The notes: generated by a model not told the origin, from the sequence alone. A stretch of DNA of 64,000 nucleotides from Spongorhabdus nitratireducens (GCA_947387575.1 CANDOC010000011.1:152432-216431), one strand, 5' to 3'. Positions 51,366 through 60,719 are shown, numbered from the stretch's first letter. Program-made: numbers and translations.

Positions 51366-51395
51366 AAGAATTTTCCGCCAAAGCAGAAAATTCTT
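51366..51395 (-). terminator. Rho-independent terminator of the prkA-yeaH-spoVR operon
   Basis: On the minus strand AAGAATTTTC pairs with GAAAATTCTT (10 bp, 10-nt loop) and is followed by a T-run (TTTTTTG when read with the stem end). It lies 76 bp after the spoVR stop. Confidence 0.85.
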
Positions 51396-51470
51396 CTATA
51401 AAAAAACATCTGGCTAAGTGCGTAAGAAAAGCAAATAACTCGCCATTTATCCTGTTCTATTTCACCTGCA

Positions 51471-52985
51471 CTACCTGCTTTCCTTTCCATCAGCTGGAGG
51501 ACAGCGGCGAGTCTTTTTTACATTCCCTTCTTCATCAACTGACTCCATCACCACATCAAATCGCCACAGCCGATGAACGTGCCGCAGGATTTCTTCACAA
51601 CTATCATCCAAAGGTCTTCCCTGATGCATATAGTGTCGTAAAGTTAACGTTCTATCGCCGCGAACATTGACATTGTAGATCTGGATATTGGGGTCGCGAT
51701 TACCAATATTGTATTGTGCTGCGAGAGATTCTCTCACTTCCCGATACCCTGAATCATCATGTATCGCTTCAACTTCAAGATAGGATCTTGCTTCATCATC
51801 ATTAATGCTGAAAAGACGAAGCTCCCGCATCACTTTAGGTGAAAGATATTGCAGGATAAAACTTTCATCCTTGAAATTTTTCATCGCAAAGTGAAGCGTA
51901 TCTAACCAGTCAGATCCGGCAATATCAGGGAACCAGCGTTTGTCTTCTTCTGTCGGATTTTCACAAATTCGCTTGATATCGCAGAACATATTAAACCCAA
52001 GCGTATAAGGGTTTATACCTGAATAATAAGGGCTATCAAAAGGTGGTTGGTAAATGACATTGGCGTGAGAATGGAGAAACTCCATCATAAAACCGTCTGT
52101 TACCAGACCTTCATCATACATGGTATTTAACAGCGTATAATGCCAGAAACTGGCCCACCCCTCGTTCATTACCTGAGTCTGTCGCTGGGGATAAAAGTAC
52201 TGGGCAACCTTGCGCACAATCCGAATCAACTCACGCTGCCAAGTTTCCAGTAGCGGAGCATTTTTCTCAAAGAAGTAGAGCAGGTTTTCTTCCGGGTCTT
52301 TTGGAAAACGTTCTTCTGATACCTTCTCTTCAGTACTTTCCTGCTTTGGAATTGTCGACCAGATATCATTCAGGGTTCGTTGAATATATTCTGCCCGTTC
52401 ATCCTGACGTTCTTTCTCTTCCTCTGCTGAAACCGGGCGGGGGCGGTTGTAGCGATTGACGCCCTGATTCATCAGCGAGTGGCAGGCATCCAGAATATCT
52501 TCAACAGCTTCAATGCCGTATTTCTCTTCACACTGACTGATATAGCTTTTGGCAAACAACAGGTAATCAATAATTGAGTCAGCATCTGTCCAGGCCCGGA
52601 ACAGATAATTCCCCTTGAAGAACGAGTTATGACCATAGCAGGCATGCGCCAGTACCAGCGCCTGCATGGTCATGGTGTTTTCTTCCATCAGGTAGGCAAT
52701 ACAGGGATTGGAGTTAATCACAATCTCGTAAGCCAGCCCCATTCGGCCACGCTGGTAATTCTGCTGGTTACTCAGGAAGTGTTTGCCAAAACTCCAGTGG
52801 TTATACATCAGGGGCATACCGGTTGAAGCATAGGCATCGAGCATCTGCTCTGAACTGATAACTTCAATCTGGTTTGGATAAGTATCGAGCCGGTAACCAT
52901 CCGCTATACGCGCCAGCTCCCGGTCATACTCATCGATCAGATCAAATGTCCATTCAGAGCCAGTAGATAGCGGTTCCCTGCTCAT
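51471..52985 (-). CDS. SpoVR family protein
   Basis: 504 aa. Conserved parts include SEQMLDAYASTGMPLMYNHW, SFGKHFLSNQQNYQRGRMGL, FYPQRQTQVMNEGWASFWHY and LVTDGFMMEFLHSHANVIYQ. It belongs to the SpoVR/YcgB family, whose biochemical role is unclear; in non-sporulating bacteria it nearly always travels with PrkA and YeaH, as here. It is the last gene of the leftward operon and has its own terminator. Confidence 0.94.
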   Translation of the reverse strand: MSREPLSTGSEWTFDLIDEYDRELARIADGYRLDTYPNQIEVISSEQMLDAYASTGMPLMYNHWSFGKHFLSNQQNYQRGRMGLAYEIVINSNPCIAYLMEENTMTMQALVLAHACYGHNSFFKGNYLFRAWTDADSIIDYLLFAKSYISQCEEKYGIEAVEDILDACHSLMNQGVNRYNRPRPVSAEEEKERQDERAEYIQRTLNDIWSTIPKQESTEEKVSEERFPKDPEENLLYFFEKNAPLLETWQRELIRIVRKVAQYFYPQRQTQVMNEGWASFWHYTLLNTMYDEGLVTDGFMMEFLHSHANVIYQPPFDSPYYSGINPYTLGFNMFCDIKRICENPTEEDKRWFPDIAGSDWLDTLHFAMKNFKDESFILQYLSPKVMRELRLFSINDDEARSYLEVEAIHDDSGYREVRESLAAQYNIGNRDPNIQIYNVNVRGDRTLTLRHYMHQGRPLDDSCEEILRHVHRLWRFDVVMESVDEEGNVKKTRRCPPADGKESR

Positions 52986-53013
52986 AATCTGTTACTCACA
53001 CATGTTGTTATAA

Positions 53014-53583
53014 TTATTCAAGTACTGAGAAGTCAGTAATATCCAGCGGAGCTTCTTCCGCAGCTGGCATCTCATTTCGGGCACACACAAAACGGCAATA
53101 GCTGCCATCACCCAGATTGTCATAACCCTGGGTTCCCGGAAGCTGAATCGGGAAATCCATATACAAAGTGCCCGGCTGACCATTATCAAATGAAGCAGGG
53201 CTACACCCTCTGGTATTACTGAACCCTTCTATTCTGCAGGACGCATAGTTCTCACTCAGAGGAACTGAAAAGGTAAATCCGGGTTTTCCAGCCTGCTTGA
53301 TTAACAGGGGAGATTTAACCGGATCACCGGAGTTATATCGATTATCAAAAGGTCTCAGCTGGGGATAAAAGTAAGCCTGCCGAATAAGAGAAGAGCCGTT
53401 CACACCACAGCTGACTTCCATCACCGGCTCTTTCAGGGGACGGTTGTTGACCATTTTTTGGACAAACGTCGTACACTCCAGATTCAGCGGCGTCATCATA
53501 TTGCCGGATTGAGACATACTGTCGTCAGCTATCACCGGTGCAGCAGCAAAAAATAGCAGGACGAATCGTTTCAGGTATTCCAT
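53014..53583 (-). CDS. Secreted six-cysteine protein between yeaH and spoVR
   Basis: 189 aa from ATG 53583 (MEYLKRFVLLFFAAAPVIAD), a signal peptide cleaved near ADD. A longer reading upstream lies inside yeaH. The mature protein has six Cys (LECTTF, VSCGVN, ASCRIE, RGCSPA, SYCRFVCAR), likely disulfides in the periplasm. Also PQLRPFDNRYNSGD and LPGTQGYDNLGDGS. I recognise no family. It interrupts the normal yeaH-spoVR pair and is co-directional with short gaps (16 and 28 bp), so it is probably part of that system. Confidence 0.72.
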   Translation of the reverse strand: MEYLKRFVLLFFAAAPVIADDSMSQSGNMMTPLNLECTTFVQKMVNNRPLKEPVMEVSCGVNGSSLIRQAYFYPQLRPFDNRYNSGDPVKSPLLIKQAGKPGFTFSVPLSENYASCRIEGFSNTRGCSPASFDNGQPGTLYMDFPIQLPGTQGYDNLGDGSYCRFVCARNEMPAAEEAPLDITDFSVLE

Positions 53584-53599
53584 ACCCTGCCTTCCGCCT

Positions 53600-54886
53600 C
53601 TAGTTAGCCTTGGCTGTTTTCTTGAGAAACAGTTCTCTGAACACCGGATAGATATCATTGGCAGACTTGATCTGCTGCATCGCAAAACTTTCCGGATGCT
53701 GGTCCTGTACTGACTCGTACTCCCGCCACAGATTCTGATGCTGACGATCGGTGATCTCGACATAAGAGAAATACTGTACCAATGGCATCAGCTTGTTACA
53801 CAGAATCTTGCTGCAGACACTGGAATCCCCTTCCCAGTTATCACCATCGGAAGCCTGGGCAACATAAATATTCCAGTCTTTTGGCGAGTAGCGGCTGGAG
53901 ATGGTTTCATGGGTCAGCTCAAGGGCACTGGAAACAATGGTGCCGCCAGTTTCCCGTGAATAAAAGAAATCATCCTCATCCACTTCTTTTGCAGCGGTAT
54001 GGTGACGAATAAACACCACTTCGATCTCTTTATAATTTCGCTGCAGGAACAGGTAAAGCAGAATAAAGAACCGCTTGGCCATATCCTTGATTTCCTGGGT
54101 CATGGAGCCGGATACATCCATCACACAGAACATCACAGCCTTATTGCTCGGGCTGGGGACCTTCACATAGTTGTTATATTTCAGGTCAAACTCATCAATA
54201 AACGGCAGTCGTTTGAGCTTGCCATTTAATTCCCGAATTTTGTCGCGCAATTCTTCTGCCCTGGACTCATCGGTTTCGTCCGGGCTTACTTCCATTTCTC
54301 GCAGTTCACGCTTTAGCTGGCGAATCTCCCGCCGGTCCTTGCCGGAAAGTGCAATCCGTCGAGCATGAGCACTGCGAAGTGAACGAACAATATTCAATCG
54401 GTCAGGCGAACCATCCGTTGTATAGCCTGCCTGACGCATATTGAATTCCTGCGCGTCCATCATCTGTTTACGAACCAGATTGGGCAGTTCCAGATCATCA
54501 AACATATATTCCAGAAATTCGTCATGATTGATCTGGAAAGTAAACTCATCCATGCCATCGCCGCTGTTACTGGCCTGACCTGAACCGGAACCGCCCTTGC
54601 CACCGCCACTGGGCGGACGCTTGATGCGGTCACCTTTAATAAAATCTTTATTACCGGGATGAACATGAGTGAACTTGCCGCCCTGCCCATGACGGAAAGT
54701 CGGCTCGTTCAAGTCTTTACTGGGAATGGTTACCTGGCTGCCGCTTTCAACATCGGTAATACTGCGGCCATTAACTGCTTCGGAAACGGCTTTCTTGATG
54801 TGTTTGCGATAGCGCTGCAGAAAACGCTGGCGGTTAACGGTGCTCTTGTTTTTACCGTTCAGCCGACGGTCGATAATAATGCTCAT
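53600..54886 (-). CDS. yeaH: YeaH/YhbH family protein (DUF444)
   Basis: 428 aa. N-terminal [20 protein letters not shown], a Gly/Ser-rich linker ([20 protein letters not shown]), and a von Willebrand factor A-like domain with the metal-site motif [16 protein letters not shown] (D-x-S-x-S). [15 protein letters not shown] supplies a further metal-site element. The protein is an effector of the PrkA kinase in stress and stationary-phase responses in enterobacteria. It is between prkA and the secreted six-cysteine gene. Confidence 0.94.
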   Translation of the reverse strand: MSIIIDRRLNGKNKSTVNRQRFLQRYRKHIKKAVSEAVNGRSITDVESGSQVTIPSKDLNEPTFRHGQGGKFTHVHPGNKDFIKGDRIKRPPSGGGKGGSGSGQASNSGDGMDEFTFQINHDEFLEYMFDDLELPNLVRKQMMDAQEFNMRQAGYTTDGSPDRLNIVRSLRSAHARRIALSGKDRREIRQLKRELREMEVSPDETDESRAEELRDKIRELNGKLKRLPFIDEFDLKYNNYVKVPSPSNKAVMFCVMDVSGSMTQEIKDMAKRFFILLYLFLQRNYKEIEVVFIRHHTAAKEVDEDDFFYSRETGGTIVSSALELTHETISSRYSPKDWNIYVAQASDGDNWEGDSSVCSKILCNKLMPLVQYFSYVEITDRQHQNLWREYESVQDQHPESFAMQQIKSANDIYPVFRELFLKKTAKAN

Positions 54887-54910
54887 ACAACTATCCCTCG
54901 CTGTACCTGG

Positions 54911-54932
54911 TTGCAGCTATGTTGCAGCTATG
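54911..54932. repeat. Exact 11-bp tandem duplication in the prkA-yeaH gap
   Basis: TTGCAGCTATG occurs twice head to tail at 54911-54921 and 54922-54932, in the 185-bp spacer between prkA and yeaH. Confidence 0.75.
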
Positions 54933-55013
54933 GTTGTTACTGCACTGCAGCCATTGCTATCGCTGTTATTGTTCTTACTACATCCCGGGCTCCTTTGCCC
55001 CGCTTTTCCGGCT

Positions 55014-55044
55014 GTGTCCGGCACCTTTTCCCTGCACCGGACAC
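55014..55044 (-). promoter_or_regulatory. Hairpin after prkA
   Basis: GTGTCCGG and CCGGACAC pair perfectly (8 bp) around a 15-nt loop, 28 bp past the prkA stop. It may modulate read-through from prkA to yeaH. Confidence 0.45.
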
Positions 55045-55071
55045 GCCCCTGTTTACTACTTATATTTTAGC

Positions 55072-56994
55072 TTACTGCGATTTACGAACCCGGATGTACC
55101 ACTCGGACAGCAAGCGAACCTGCTTCTCGGTATAACCACGTTCCATCATCCGCTGTACAAAGTCGTTGTGCTTGCGCTGATCTTCATTACTACCTTTAGC
55201 ATTAAAGGAAATAACCGGCAGCAGATCTTCTGTATTCGAGAACATCTTCTTCTCAATTACAGTACGCATTTTTTCATAACTGAGCCAGCTTGGATTCTTG
55301 CCGTTGTAATTCGCCCGGGCCCGCAATACGAAATTAACCACTTCATTACGGAAGTCTTTCGGGTTGGCAATGCTGGCTGACTTCTCGATTTTTTCCAGCT
55401 CATCATTGATGGCAACACGATCAAGAATATCGCCAGTCTCGGGATCACGATATTCCTGATCCTGAATCCAGAAGTCGGCGTAAGTGATGTAACGGTCAAA
55501 GATATTCTGACCATACTCACTATACGATTCGAGATAAGCAGTCTGGATTTCCTTACCGATAAACTCGATGTATTTCGGCCCCAGGAATTCTTTCACAAAG
55601 CGCAGATAGCGCTCCTGTGTATCCTGCGGGAACTGATGCTGTTCGATCTCTTTCTCCAACACATAAAGCATATGCACCGGGTTAGCCGCCACTTCAGAGG
55701 GGTCAAAGTTAAAGACCTTGGACAGAATCTTGAAGGCAAAACGGGTGGAAAGCCCTTCCATACCTTCATCCACACCGGCACTGTCTTTATATTCCTGCAG
55801 CGGCTTGGCCTGGGGATCGGTATCCTTCAGATTTTCACCATCGTAGACCCGCATCTTGGAGAACAGGTTGGAGTTTTCCGGTTCCTTGATCCGCGACAGC
55901 GTGGTGAACTGTGCCAGCATCTTCAGCGTATCCGGAGCACAAGGTGCATCCCGCAGCGAGCTGTTGGCCAACAGTTTTTCGTAGATTTTCACCTCTTCAC
56001 TGACCCGGGTACAGTAAGGCACCTTGACGATATTTACCCGGTCAATAAACGCTTCATTGGTCTTGTTATTACGGAAGGTTTGCCACTCGGACTCATTGGA
56101 GTGGGCAAGGATAATACCGTCAAACGGAATTGCACCCATGCCTTCGGTACTGTTGTAGTTGCCTTCCTGAGTTGCGGTCAGCAGCGGGTGCAGGACCTTG
56201 ATCGGAGCCTTGAACATTTCCACAAATTCCATAATGCCCTGGTTGGCATTACAGAGTGCACCGGAGAAGCTGTAGGCATCCGGGTCATTCTGGGAATATT
56301 CTTCCAGCTGACGAATATCGACCTTACCCACAAGGCTGGAGATATCCTGGTTGTTCTCATCACCAGGCTCGGTCTTGGCAATAGCCACTTGATTCAGAAT
56401 ACTGGGATAGAGCTTCACCACCTTAAATTTGGTGATATCACCACCGTATTCATTCAGGCGCTTCACTGCCCAAGGGGACATCAAACCGCGGATATAGCGA
56501 CTGGGGATACCATATTCTTCTTTCAGAATTTCCGTATCTTCGGTCGGATTAAACAAGTTCAATGGTGATTCATAAACCGGTGAGCCCTTGATGGCATAAA
56601 AGGGCACACGTTCCATCAACGCTTTCAGACGTTCAGCCAGCGATGATTTACCACCACCTACAGGTCCCAGCAGATAGAGAATCTGTTTCTTTTCTTCCAG
56701 CCCCTGCGCCGCATGTTTGAAGTAAGAAACAATCTGCTCAATCGCTTCTTCCATACCGTAAAATTCAGAAAAGGCAGGGTAGCGTTTAATCAGTTTGTTG
56801 GAAAAAATCCGGCTCAGACGAGAATCTCTGGAAGTATCAATCATCTCCGGTTCGCCAATCGCGGAAAGTAATCGCTCCGCCGCATTGGCATAAGTGGTTG
56901 GGTCTTCCTTGCATCGTTGCAGATATTCCTGAAGGGTCAGTTCTTCCTGCTGGACGCTTTGATAACGTTCCTGAAATTTATTGAATATATCCAT
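55072..56994 (-). CDS. prkA: PrkA family serine protein kinase (YeaG)
   Basis: 640 aa from ATG 56994 (MDIFNKFQERYQSVQQEELT), the usual length; upstream extension to 57063 is not needed. AAA-type P-loop YLLGPVGGGKSSLAERLKAL at ~111-130, ALCNANQGIMEFVEMFKAPI, DGIILAHSNESEWQTFRNNK, and a C-terminal PrkA domain with GLSTRFAFKILSKVFNFDP. It phosphorylates partners in the nitrogen/stationary-phase stress response. It is the first gene of the operon with yeaH, a secreted protein and spoVR. Confidence 0.95.
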   Translation of the reverse strand: MDIFNKFQERYQSVQQEELTLQEYLQRCKEDPTTYANAAERLLSAIGEPEMIDTSRDSRLSRIFSNKLIKRYPAFSEFYGMEEAIEQIVSYFKHAAQGLEEKKQILYLLGPVGGGKSSLAERLKALMERVPFYAIKGSPVYESPLNLFNPTEDTEILKEEYGIPSRYIRGLMSPWAVKRLNEYGGDITKFKVVKLYPSILNQVAIAKTEPGDENNQDISSLVGKVDIRQLEEYSQNDPDAYSFSGALCNANQGIMEFVEMFKAPIKVLHPLLTATQEGNYNSTEGMGAIPFDGIILAHSNESEWQTFRNNKTNEAFIDRVNIVKVPYCTRVSEEVKIYEKLLANSSLRDAPCAPDTLKMLAQFTTLSRIKEPENSNLFSKMRVYDGENLKDTDPQAKPLQEYKDSAGVDEGMEGLSTRFAFKILSKVFNFDPSEVAANPVHMLYVLEKEIEQHQFPQDTQERYLRFVKEFLGPKYIEFIGKEIQTAYLESYSEYGQNIFDRYITYADFWIQDQEYRDPETGDILDRVAINDELEKIEKSASIANPKDFRNEVVNFVLRARANYNGKNPSWLSYEKMRTVIEKKMFSNTEDLLPVISFNAKGSNEDQRKHNDFVQRMMERGYTEKQVRLLSEWYIRVRKSQ

Positions 56995-57466
56995 GTTATA
57001 CCTGCCCCTGTGGTTCGGTTCAGCCTGCCCGGTGGTTTGTTTTCCACAGCTCGACGGCAACACTACAGAGCTGCTTTTCTCGGCAGGAAACCAATGCGTT
57101 GGATTGCACTCTGGCGGCCCGCCGCGTCCTTGTCAGCAGCCGGGGATAGAGTTCCCCGGGTTTAAACAGTGGGTATTTTTTGTTCTTATTCACTGACTTA
57201 CCTTGCCAATGAATTTTTTCTACCCTTTTAACTGTTTGATGTGTCTTTTTTATTAGAAGCCTGCGCCTTTGATTGCAGGACTTAATGGATTTGCTTGTTT
57301 AAGCAGGCAAATACACTATTCAAAAAATTGACACTTACTTGATTCTTGAATTTTTTAAGGCATTGTGCAACCAAAAACGTTGCACAAATGATGAATTATT
57401 TGTTTTTTCGGCTTTCCATCATCAAAAAATTATTATCTTTCAATGATGGAAAACCAAAGATAGCGG
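56995..57466. other. 472-bp region upstream of prkA with two inverted repeats
   Basis: Inverted repeat TTGTGCAAC-7-GTTGCACAA at 57363-57387 and TTTCCATCAT-20-ATGATGGAAA at 57413-57452. Neither is followed by a T-run, so they may be operators for prkA or transcript ends of the E2 gene at 57467. No gene is seen. I looked for a sigma-54 promoter and found no good match. Confidence 0.55.
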
Positions 57467-58567
57467 TTAGTTTTTGAGATGTTCAATTAGCACGGCAAGA
57501 AAGCGGGCAGCTTCGCCACCAGTGGCTGCACGGTGATCAAATGTAAGCGACAACGGAATTGTTTTATGGGCTTCGATATTACCCTCAACCGCCACAGCTG
57601 CCTGATGAATACGCCCTACACCGATAATACAAACCATCGGCGGAACAACAACCGGCGTCGCAAAACGGCCGGCAATTGTGCCGAAATTGCTCAGAGTTAT
57701 CGTCGCTCCCTGCAAGTCTTCCTGAGGAATTGAACGATCAGCAACGCCGGCACGTAATTCATCCAGCCGCTGTCTCATTTCTTTTCCATTACACTTTTCT
57801 GCATGGCGCAGCACGGGAACAAAAAGCCCCTGTGGAGAATCAACAGCAACACCGATATCAACCGATTTGTGCTGTCGTACAGAAAGATTCGGACCATCAA
57901 ACCAGGCGTTCAAAGCTGGCTCAGTATTGGCTGCAGCAACAATAGCCTGCAGCAGCCGAATGGTAATATCCTCACCTTTTTTCCAGTGATGAATATCCAC
58001 TTCATCAAACAGGGTTACTGCCGAAACCTGCTCATGGGACTGAGCCATAGTGCGCGCCATATGCTTGCGTACACCCTTGAGTGGCATACCATCCGGAAAC
58101 AGGGCCGGTGGTTTGGCAGCAGCTTCAACATCCTGCGCGGTAATTGTTTTTCCACCACTGCTTTGAGCCAGTGTATTCAGATCGACTTTTAATTGCCGGG
58201 CCAAAGCTCTTACTGCCGGTGTAGCTTTAATTACCGGCCCTGTTGCAGCAGCGGCGCCAATAATAAAATCATCGTCTTCATCCTGATGGCTTACAGCTTC
58301 TTCAATTTTGCCAACAACGGTTCCGGCTTCTTCATCACCGGCAAAACCCACCAGCGGCTCACCGGTATGAATCGTGTCACCGGGCTGACCAAACAGTTTC
58401 TCAACCACACCATCACAGGGTGACGGCACATCTACAACAGCCTTGGCAGTTTCAACAGCAACAATAATCTGGTCTTCCTTAACTTCATCACCTTCGCTTA
58501 TTTTCCACTCGACAATATCTGCTTCAGGAATACCTTCACCGAGATCAGGCAGTTTGAAAAACTTCAT
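57467..58567 (-). CDS. 2-oxoacid dehydrogenase E2 (branched-chain type acyltransferase)
   Basis: 366 aa. One lipoyl domain with lipoyl-Lys42 in VAVETAKAVVDVPS, an E3/E1-binding domain at ~115-150 (TPAVRALARQLKVDLNTLAQ), then the catalytic domain. Its C-terminal motif is LTFDHRAATGGEAARF: the His (~345) is present but the usual Asp of HxxxDG is Thr (~349). This substitution may be a subfamily feature. It works with the E1 alpha and beta subunits encoded upstream to transfer acyl groups to CoA. An E3 gene is not in the cluster. Confidence 0.88.
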   Translation of the reverse strand: MKFFKLPDLGEGIPEADIVEWKISEGDEVKEDQIIVAVETAKAVVDVPSPCDGVVEKLFGQPGDTIHTGEPLVGFAGDEEAGTVVGKIEEAVSHQDEDDDFIIGAAAATGPVIKATPAVRALARQLKVDLNTLAQSSGGKTITAQDVEAAAKPPALFPDGMPLKGVRKHMARTMAQSHEQVSAVTLFDEVDIHHWKKGEDITIRLLQAIVAAANTEPALNAWFDGPNLSVRQHKSVDIGVAVDSPQGLFVPVLRHAEKCNGKEMRQRLDELRAGVADRSIPQEDLQGATITLSNFGTIAGRFATPVVVPPMVCIIGVGRIHQAAVAVEGNIEAHKTIPLSLTFDHRAATGGEAARFLAVLIEHLKN

Positions 58568-58578
58568 TATCAGTACCT

Positions 58579-58610
58579 TTATTTATGAAACCCGTTATTT
58601 ATGAAGCCCT
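58579..58610. repeat. 16-bp tandem repeat in the E1 beta-E2 gap
   Basis: TTATTTATGAAACCCG (58579-58594) is followed directly by TTATTTATGAAGCCCT (58595-58610), and by a degenerate third unit. It fills much of the 74-bp gap. Confidence 0.7.
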
Positions 58611-58641
58611 TGTTTGTAAAAACAGGCTGATGTACTGCTAT

Positions 58642-59628
58642 CTACTGATACTCAAGTGTTTCTTTGGCAGCCTGAACAATATCTTTTGAACTCAGCAAGT
58701 AGTGATGCTCCATTCGGTAATAGGGCATCGTGATGTCGTATCCGGTTAACCGCCTGACTGGCGCCTCCAGACTCAGAAAGGCCTGACTGGAAACTTCTGC
58801 AGCAATTTCAGCACCAACACCGAAACTGCGAGCCGCTTCATGGATAATGACGCAGCGCCCGGTACGGGAAACAGAAGCCAGAATGGTATCCATATCCAGT
58901 GGTTTTATAGTGGCCACATCAATGACTTCAGCATTGATACCTTCCTGCTTCAGTTGCTGCCATGCTTCCAGAGTTTCCTTCACGCATGCGCCCCAGGTGA
59001 CAAGCGTGATGTCATCCCCCTGTTTGAGCGTAAAGCAGGTGCCAATGGGTAACTCTTTACCATCATCAGGAACCGGTTGTTTAACCGCACGGTAAATGCG
59101 CTTGGGCTCCAGGAAAATAACCGGATCTGGATCATTGATGGCTGCCAGCAACAAACCATAAGCTCGACGTGGCGATGAAGGCATCACAACTTTTAATCCG
59201 GGAATATGAGCCAATAACGCTTCGGTACTTTCAGAATGGTGTTCCGGTGCATGAATTCCGCCACCAAACGGCGCTCTCATCACCATCGGACAGGTAAGCC
59301 GGCCCCGGGTGCGATTTCTCATTCGGGCAGCATGGGAGATCATCTGTTCATAAGCAGCAAAGATAAAACCCATAAACTGGATTTCAGCAACCGGCTTCAG
59401 TCCCTGGCTGGCCATGCCAATGCTGATACCCGCAATCAGGGTTTCCGCCAGCGGAGTATCCATCACCCGTTTCAGACCAAACTTTTCTTTCAGGTCGACG
59501 GTTGCCCGAAACACACCGCCATTTGTGCCAACATCTTCTCCCAACACCACGACATTATCATCATGGGTCATCGAATAGTGCAGGGCCTGATTTACTGCTT
59601 CCACCAGCGTGATACGTTGTTCACTCAT
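58642..59628 (-). CDS. 2-oxoacid dehydrogenase E1 beta subunit
   Basis: 328 aa, transketolase-type. Motifs: VVLGEDVGTNGGVFRATVDL, DTPLAETLIAGISIGMASQG, MVMRAPFGGGIHAPEHHSES, and SRTGRCVIIHEAARSFGVGA at the C-terminal domain. It pairs with E1 alpha to decarboxylate a 2-oxoacid using thiamine diphosphate. The start overlaps the E1 alpha stop by 4 bp (ATGA). Leucine dehydrogenase upstream suggests branched-chain 2-oxoacids as substrates. Confidence 0.92.
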   Translation of the reverse strand: MSEQRITLVEAVNQALHYSMTHDDNVVVLGEDVGTNGGVFRATVDLKEKFGLKRVMDTPLAETLIAGISIGMASQGLKPVAEIQFMGFIFAAYEQMISHAARMRNRTRGRLTCPMVMRAPFGGGIHAPEHHSESTEALLAHIPGLKVVMPSSPRRAYGLLLAAINDPDPVIFLEPKRIYRAVKQPVPDDGKELPIGTCFTLKQGDDITLVTWGACVKETLEAWQQLKQEGINAEVIDVATIKPLDMDTILASVSRTGRCVIIHEAARSFGVGAEIAAEVSSQAFLSLEAPVRRLTGYDITMPYYRMEHHYLLSSKDIVQAAKETLEYQ

Positions 59629-60719
59629 ATCGAAGACTCCTGCCCGGCTGCTTGCCCAGTCATTCTTGAAAGTGCTTCCTCTTTCTGGCTCTCCAGCCCT
59701 GGCGGAATCTCAGCATAGTGATAATCGAACAGTTCCGAAATCGGTTGATGCGGTGTATTCAGATAGTTCTCGACGGCTTTCTGAACTTTGGCAGAGGCTT
59801 CTTCCTGAAGTTGCTGTTCCTTACCTTCATCCCAGTGATCGTTCTGATGCAGCCAGGTTTGTAACCGTTTAATCGGCTCTTTCAGCCAAGCCTGCTTCAG
59901 TTCTTCGGAAGGTCTGTAGCGTGTCGCATCATCAGCCGTGGTGTGGTCGCTGAGGCGGTAGGTGATCGCCTCAATAACAGTTGCCCCCTTGCCACAGCGG
60001 GCATGCTGCAAAGCCTGATCAATGGCTTCATGCAATGCAATGACATCATTACCATCCACCTGCACACACGGCAGCCCCGCAGCGATACCTTTCTGAGCCA
60101 GCGTCGGTGCACCACACTGCAACTTACGAGGAACAGAGATAGCCCACTGGTTATTGTTGATAATAAAGACCATGGGCAGCTGCCAGACACCTGCCAGATT
60201 CAGTGCTTCAAGAAAGTCCCCTTTAGATGTCGCTCCATCACCGCAACTGCACAAGACGGCGTTGTGTTGATTGCGAATTCGCATTGCGGTCGCAATGCCT
60301 GCAGCATGGCCGGCCTGAGTTGCAATAGGCACACAGTTGGGAAAGTCTTTGCGTTGCGAAGGCCGCGCACTGCCTCTTTCATCCCCCCCCCAATAGAGAT
60401 AAATATCTTCAATCTCCATTCCTCGTTGTAGCTGACCCGGCACATCGCGGTAATAGGGTACCAGCACATCATCATGCTGTAACAGATGACCAAATACGGT
60501 ACTGACCGCTTCCTGTCCCATGCAGGAAGGATACGTGCCCATTTGACCGGTACGCTGCAAAGCAATGGCTTTCTGGTCTACAACTCTGGCCAGAACCATT
60601 TGTCGGTAATAGTGGAGGAGAATATCCGGGTTTGCTGTCCAGTCCGGAAGGGGGGCAATCGGCGCCCCCTTTTCATCCAGGTACTGAAGAAAAGGAACCT
60701 CAACACGAGGAGTTATCAT
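59625..60719 (-). CDS. 2-oxoacid dehydrogenase E1 alpha subunit
   Basis: 364 aa. The thiamine-diphosphate motif CSCGDGATSKGDFLEALNLA and following INNNQWAISVPR are clear. Also QRTGQMGTYPSCMGQEAVST and YRDVPGQLQRGMEIEDIYLY; the regulatory region TYRLSDHTTADDATRYRP is as in branched-chain E1 alpha. The C-terminal part carries a long Glu/Gln-rich helix. With E1 beta it forms the heterotetrameric E1. Start chosen at ATG 60719. Confidence 0.92.
   Translation of the reverse strand: MITPRVEVPFLQYLDEKGAPIAPLPDWTANPDILLHYYRQMVLARVVDQKAIALQRTGQMGTYPSCMGQEAVSTVFGHLLQHDDVLVPYYRDVPGQLQRGMEIEDIYLYWGGDERGSARPSQRKDFPNCVPIATQAGHAAGIATAMRIRNQHNAVLCSCGDGATSKGDFLEALNLAGVWQLPMVFIINNNQWAISVPRKLQCGAPTLAQKGIAAGLPCVQVDGNDVIALHEAIDQALQHARCGKGATVIEAITYRLSDHTTADDATRYRPSEELKQAWLKEPIKRLQTWLHQNDHWDEGKEQQLQEEASAKVQKAVENYLNTPHQPISELFDYHYAEIPPGLESQKEEALSRMTGQAAGQESSI

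Larger units (their letters stand above)
50901..51470. other. 570-bp A/T-rich intergenic region with two hairpins
   Basis: Lies between the H-NS-like gene (leftward) and the spoVR end (leftward). It contains a 21-bp stem hairpin (51183-51233) and a Rho-independent terminator for the spoVR operon (51366-51395). A 65-codon rightward reading (51100) overlaps the first hairpin and lacks coding features. No tRNA or known RNA gene recognised. Confidence 0.7.

Noticed and set aside
57363-57387. Candidate NtrC or sigma-54 control site before prkA
   Set aside because: The dyad spacing does not fit the NtrC consensus and no GG-N10-GC promoter was found at the right distance. It is kept only as an unexplained inverted repeat.
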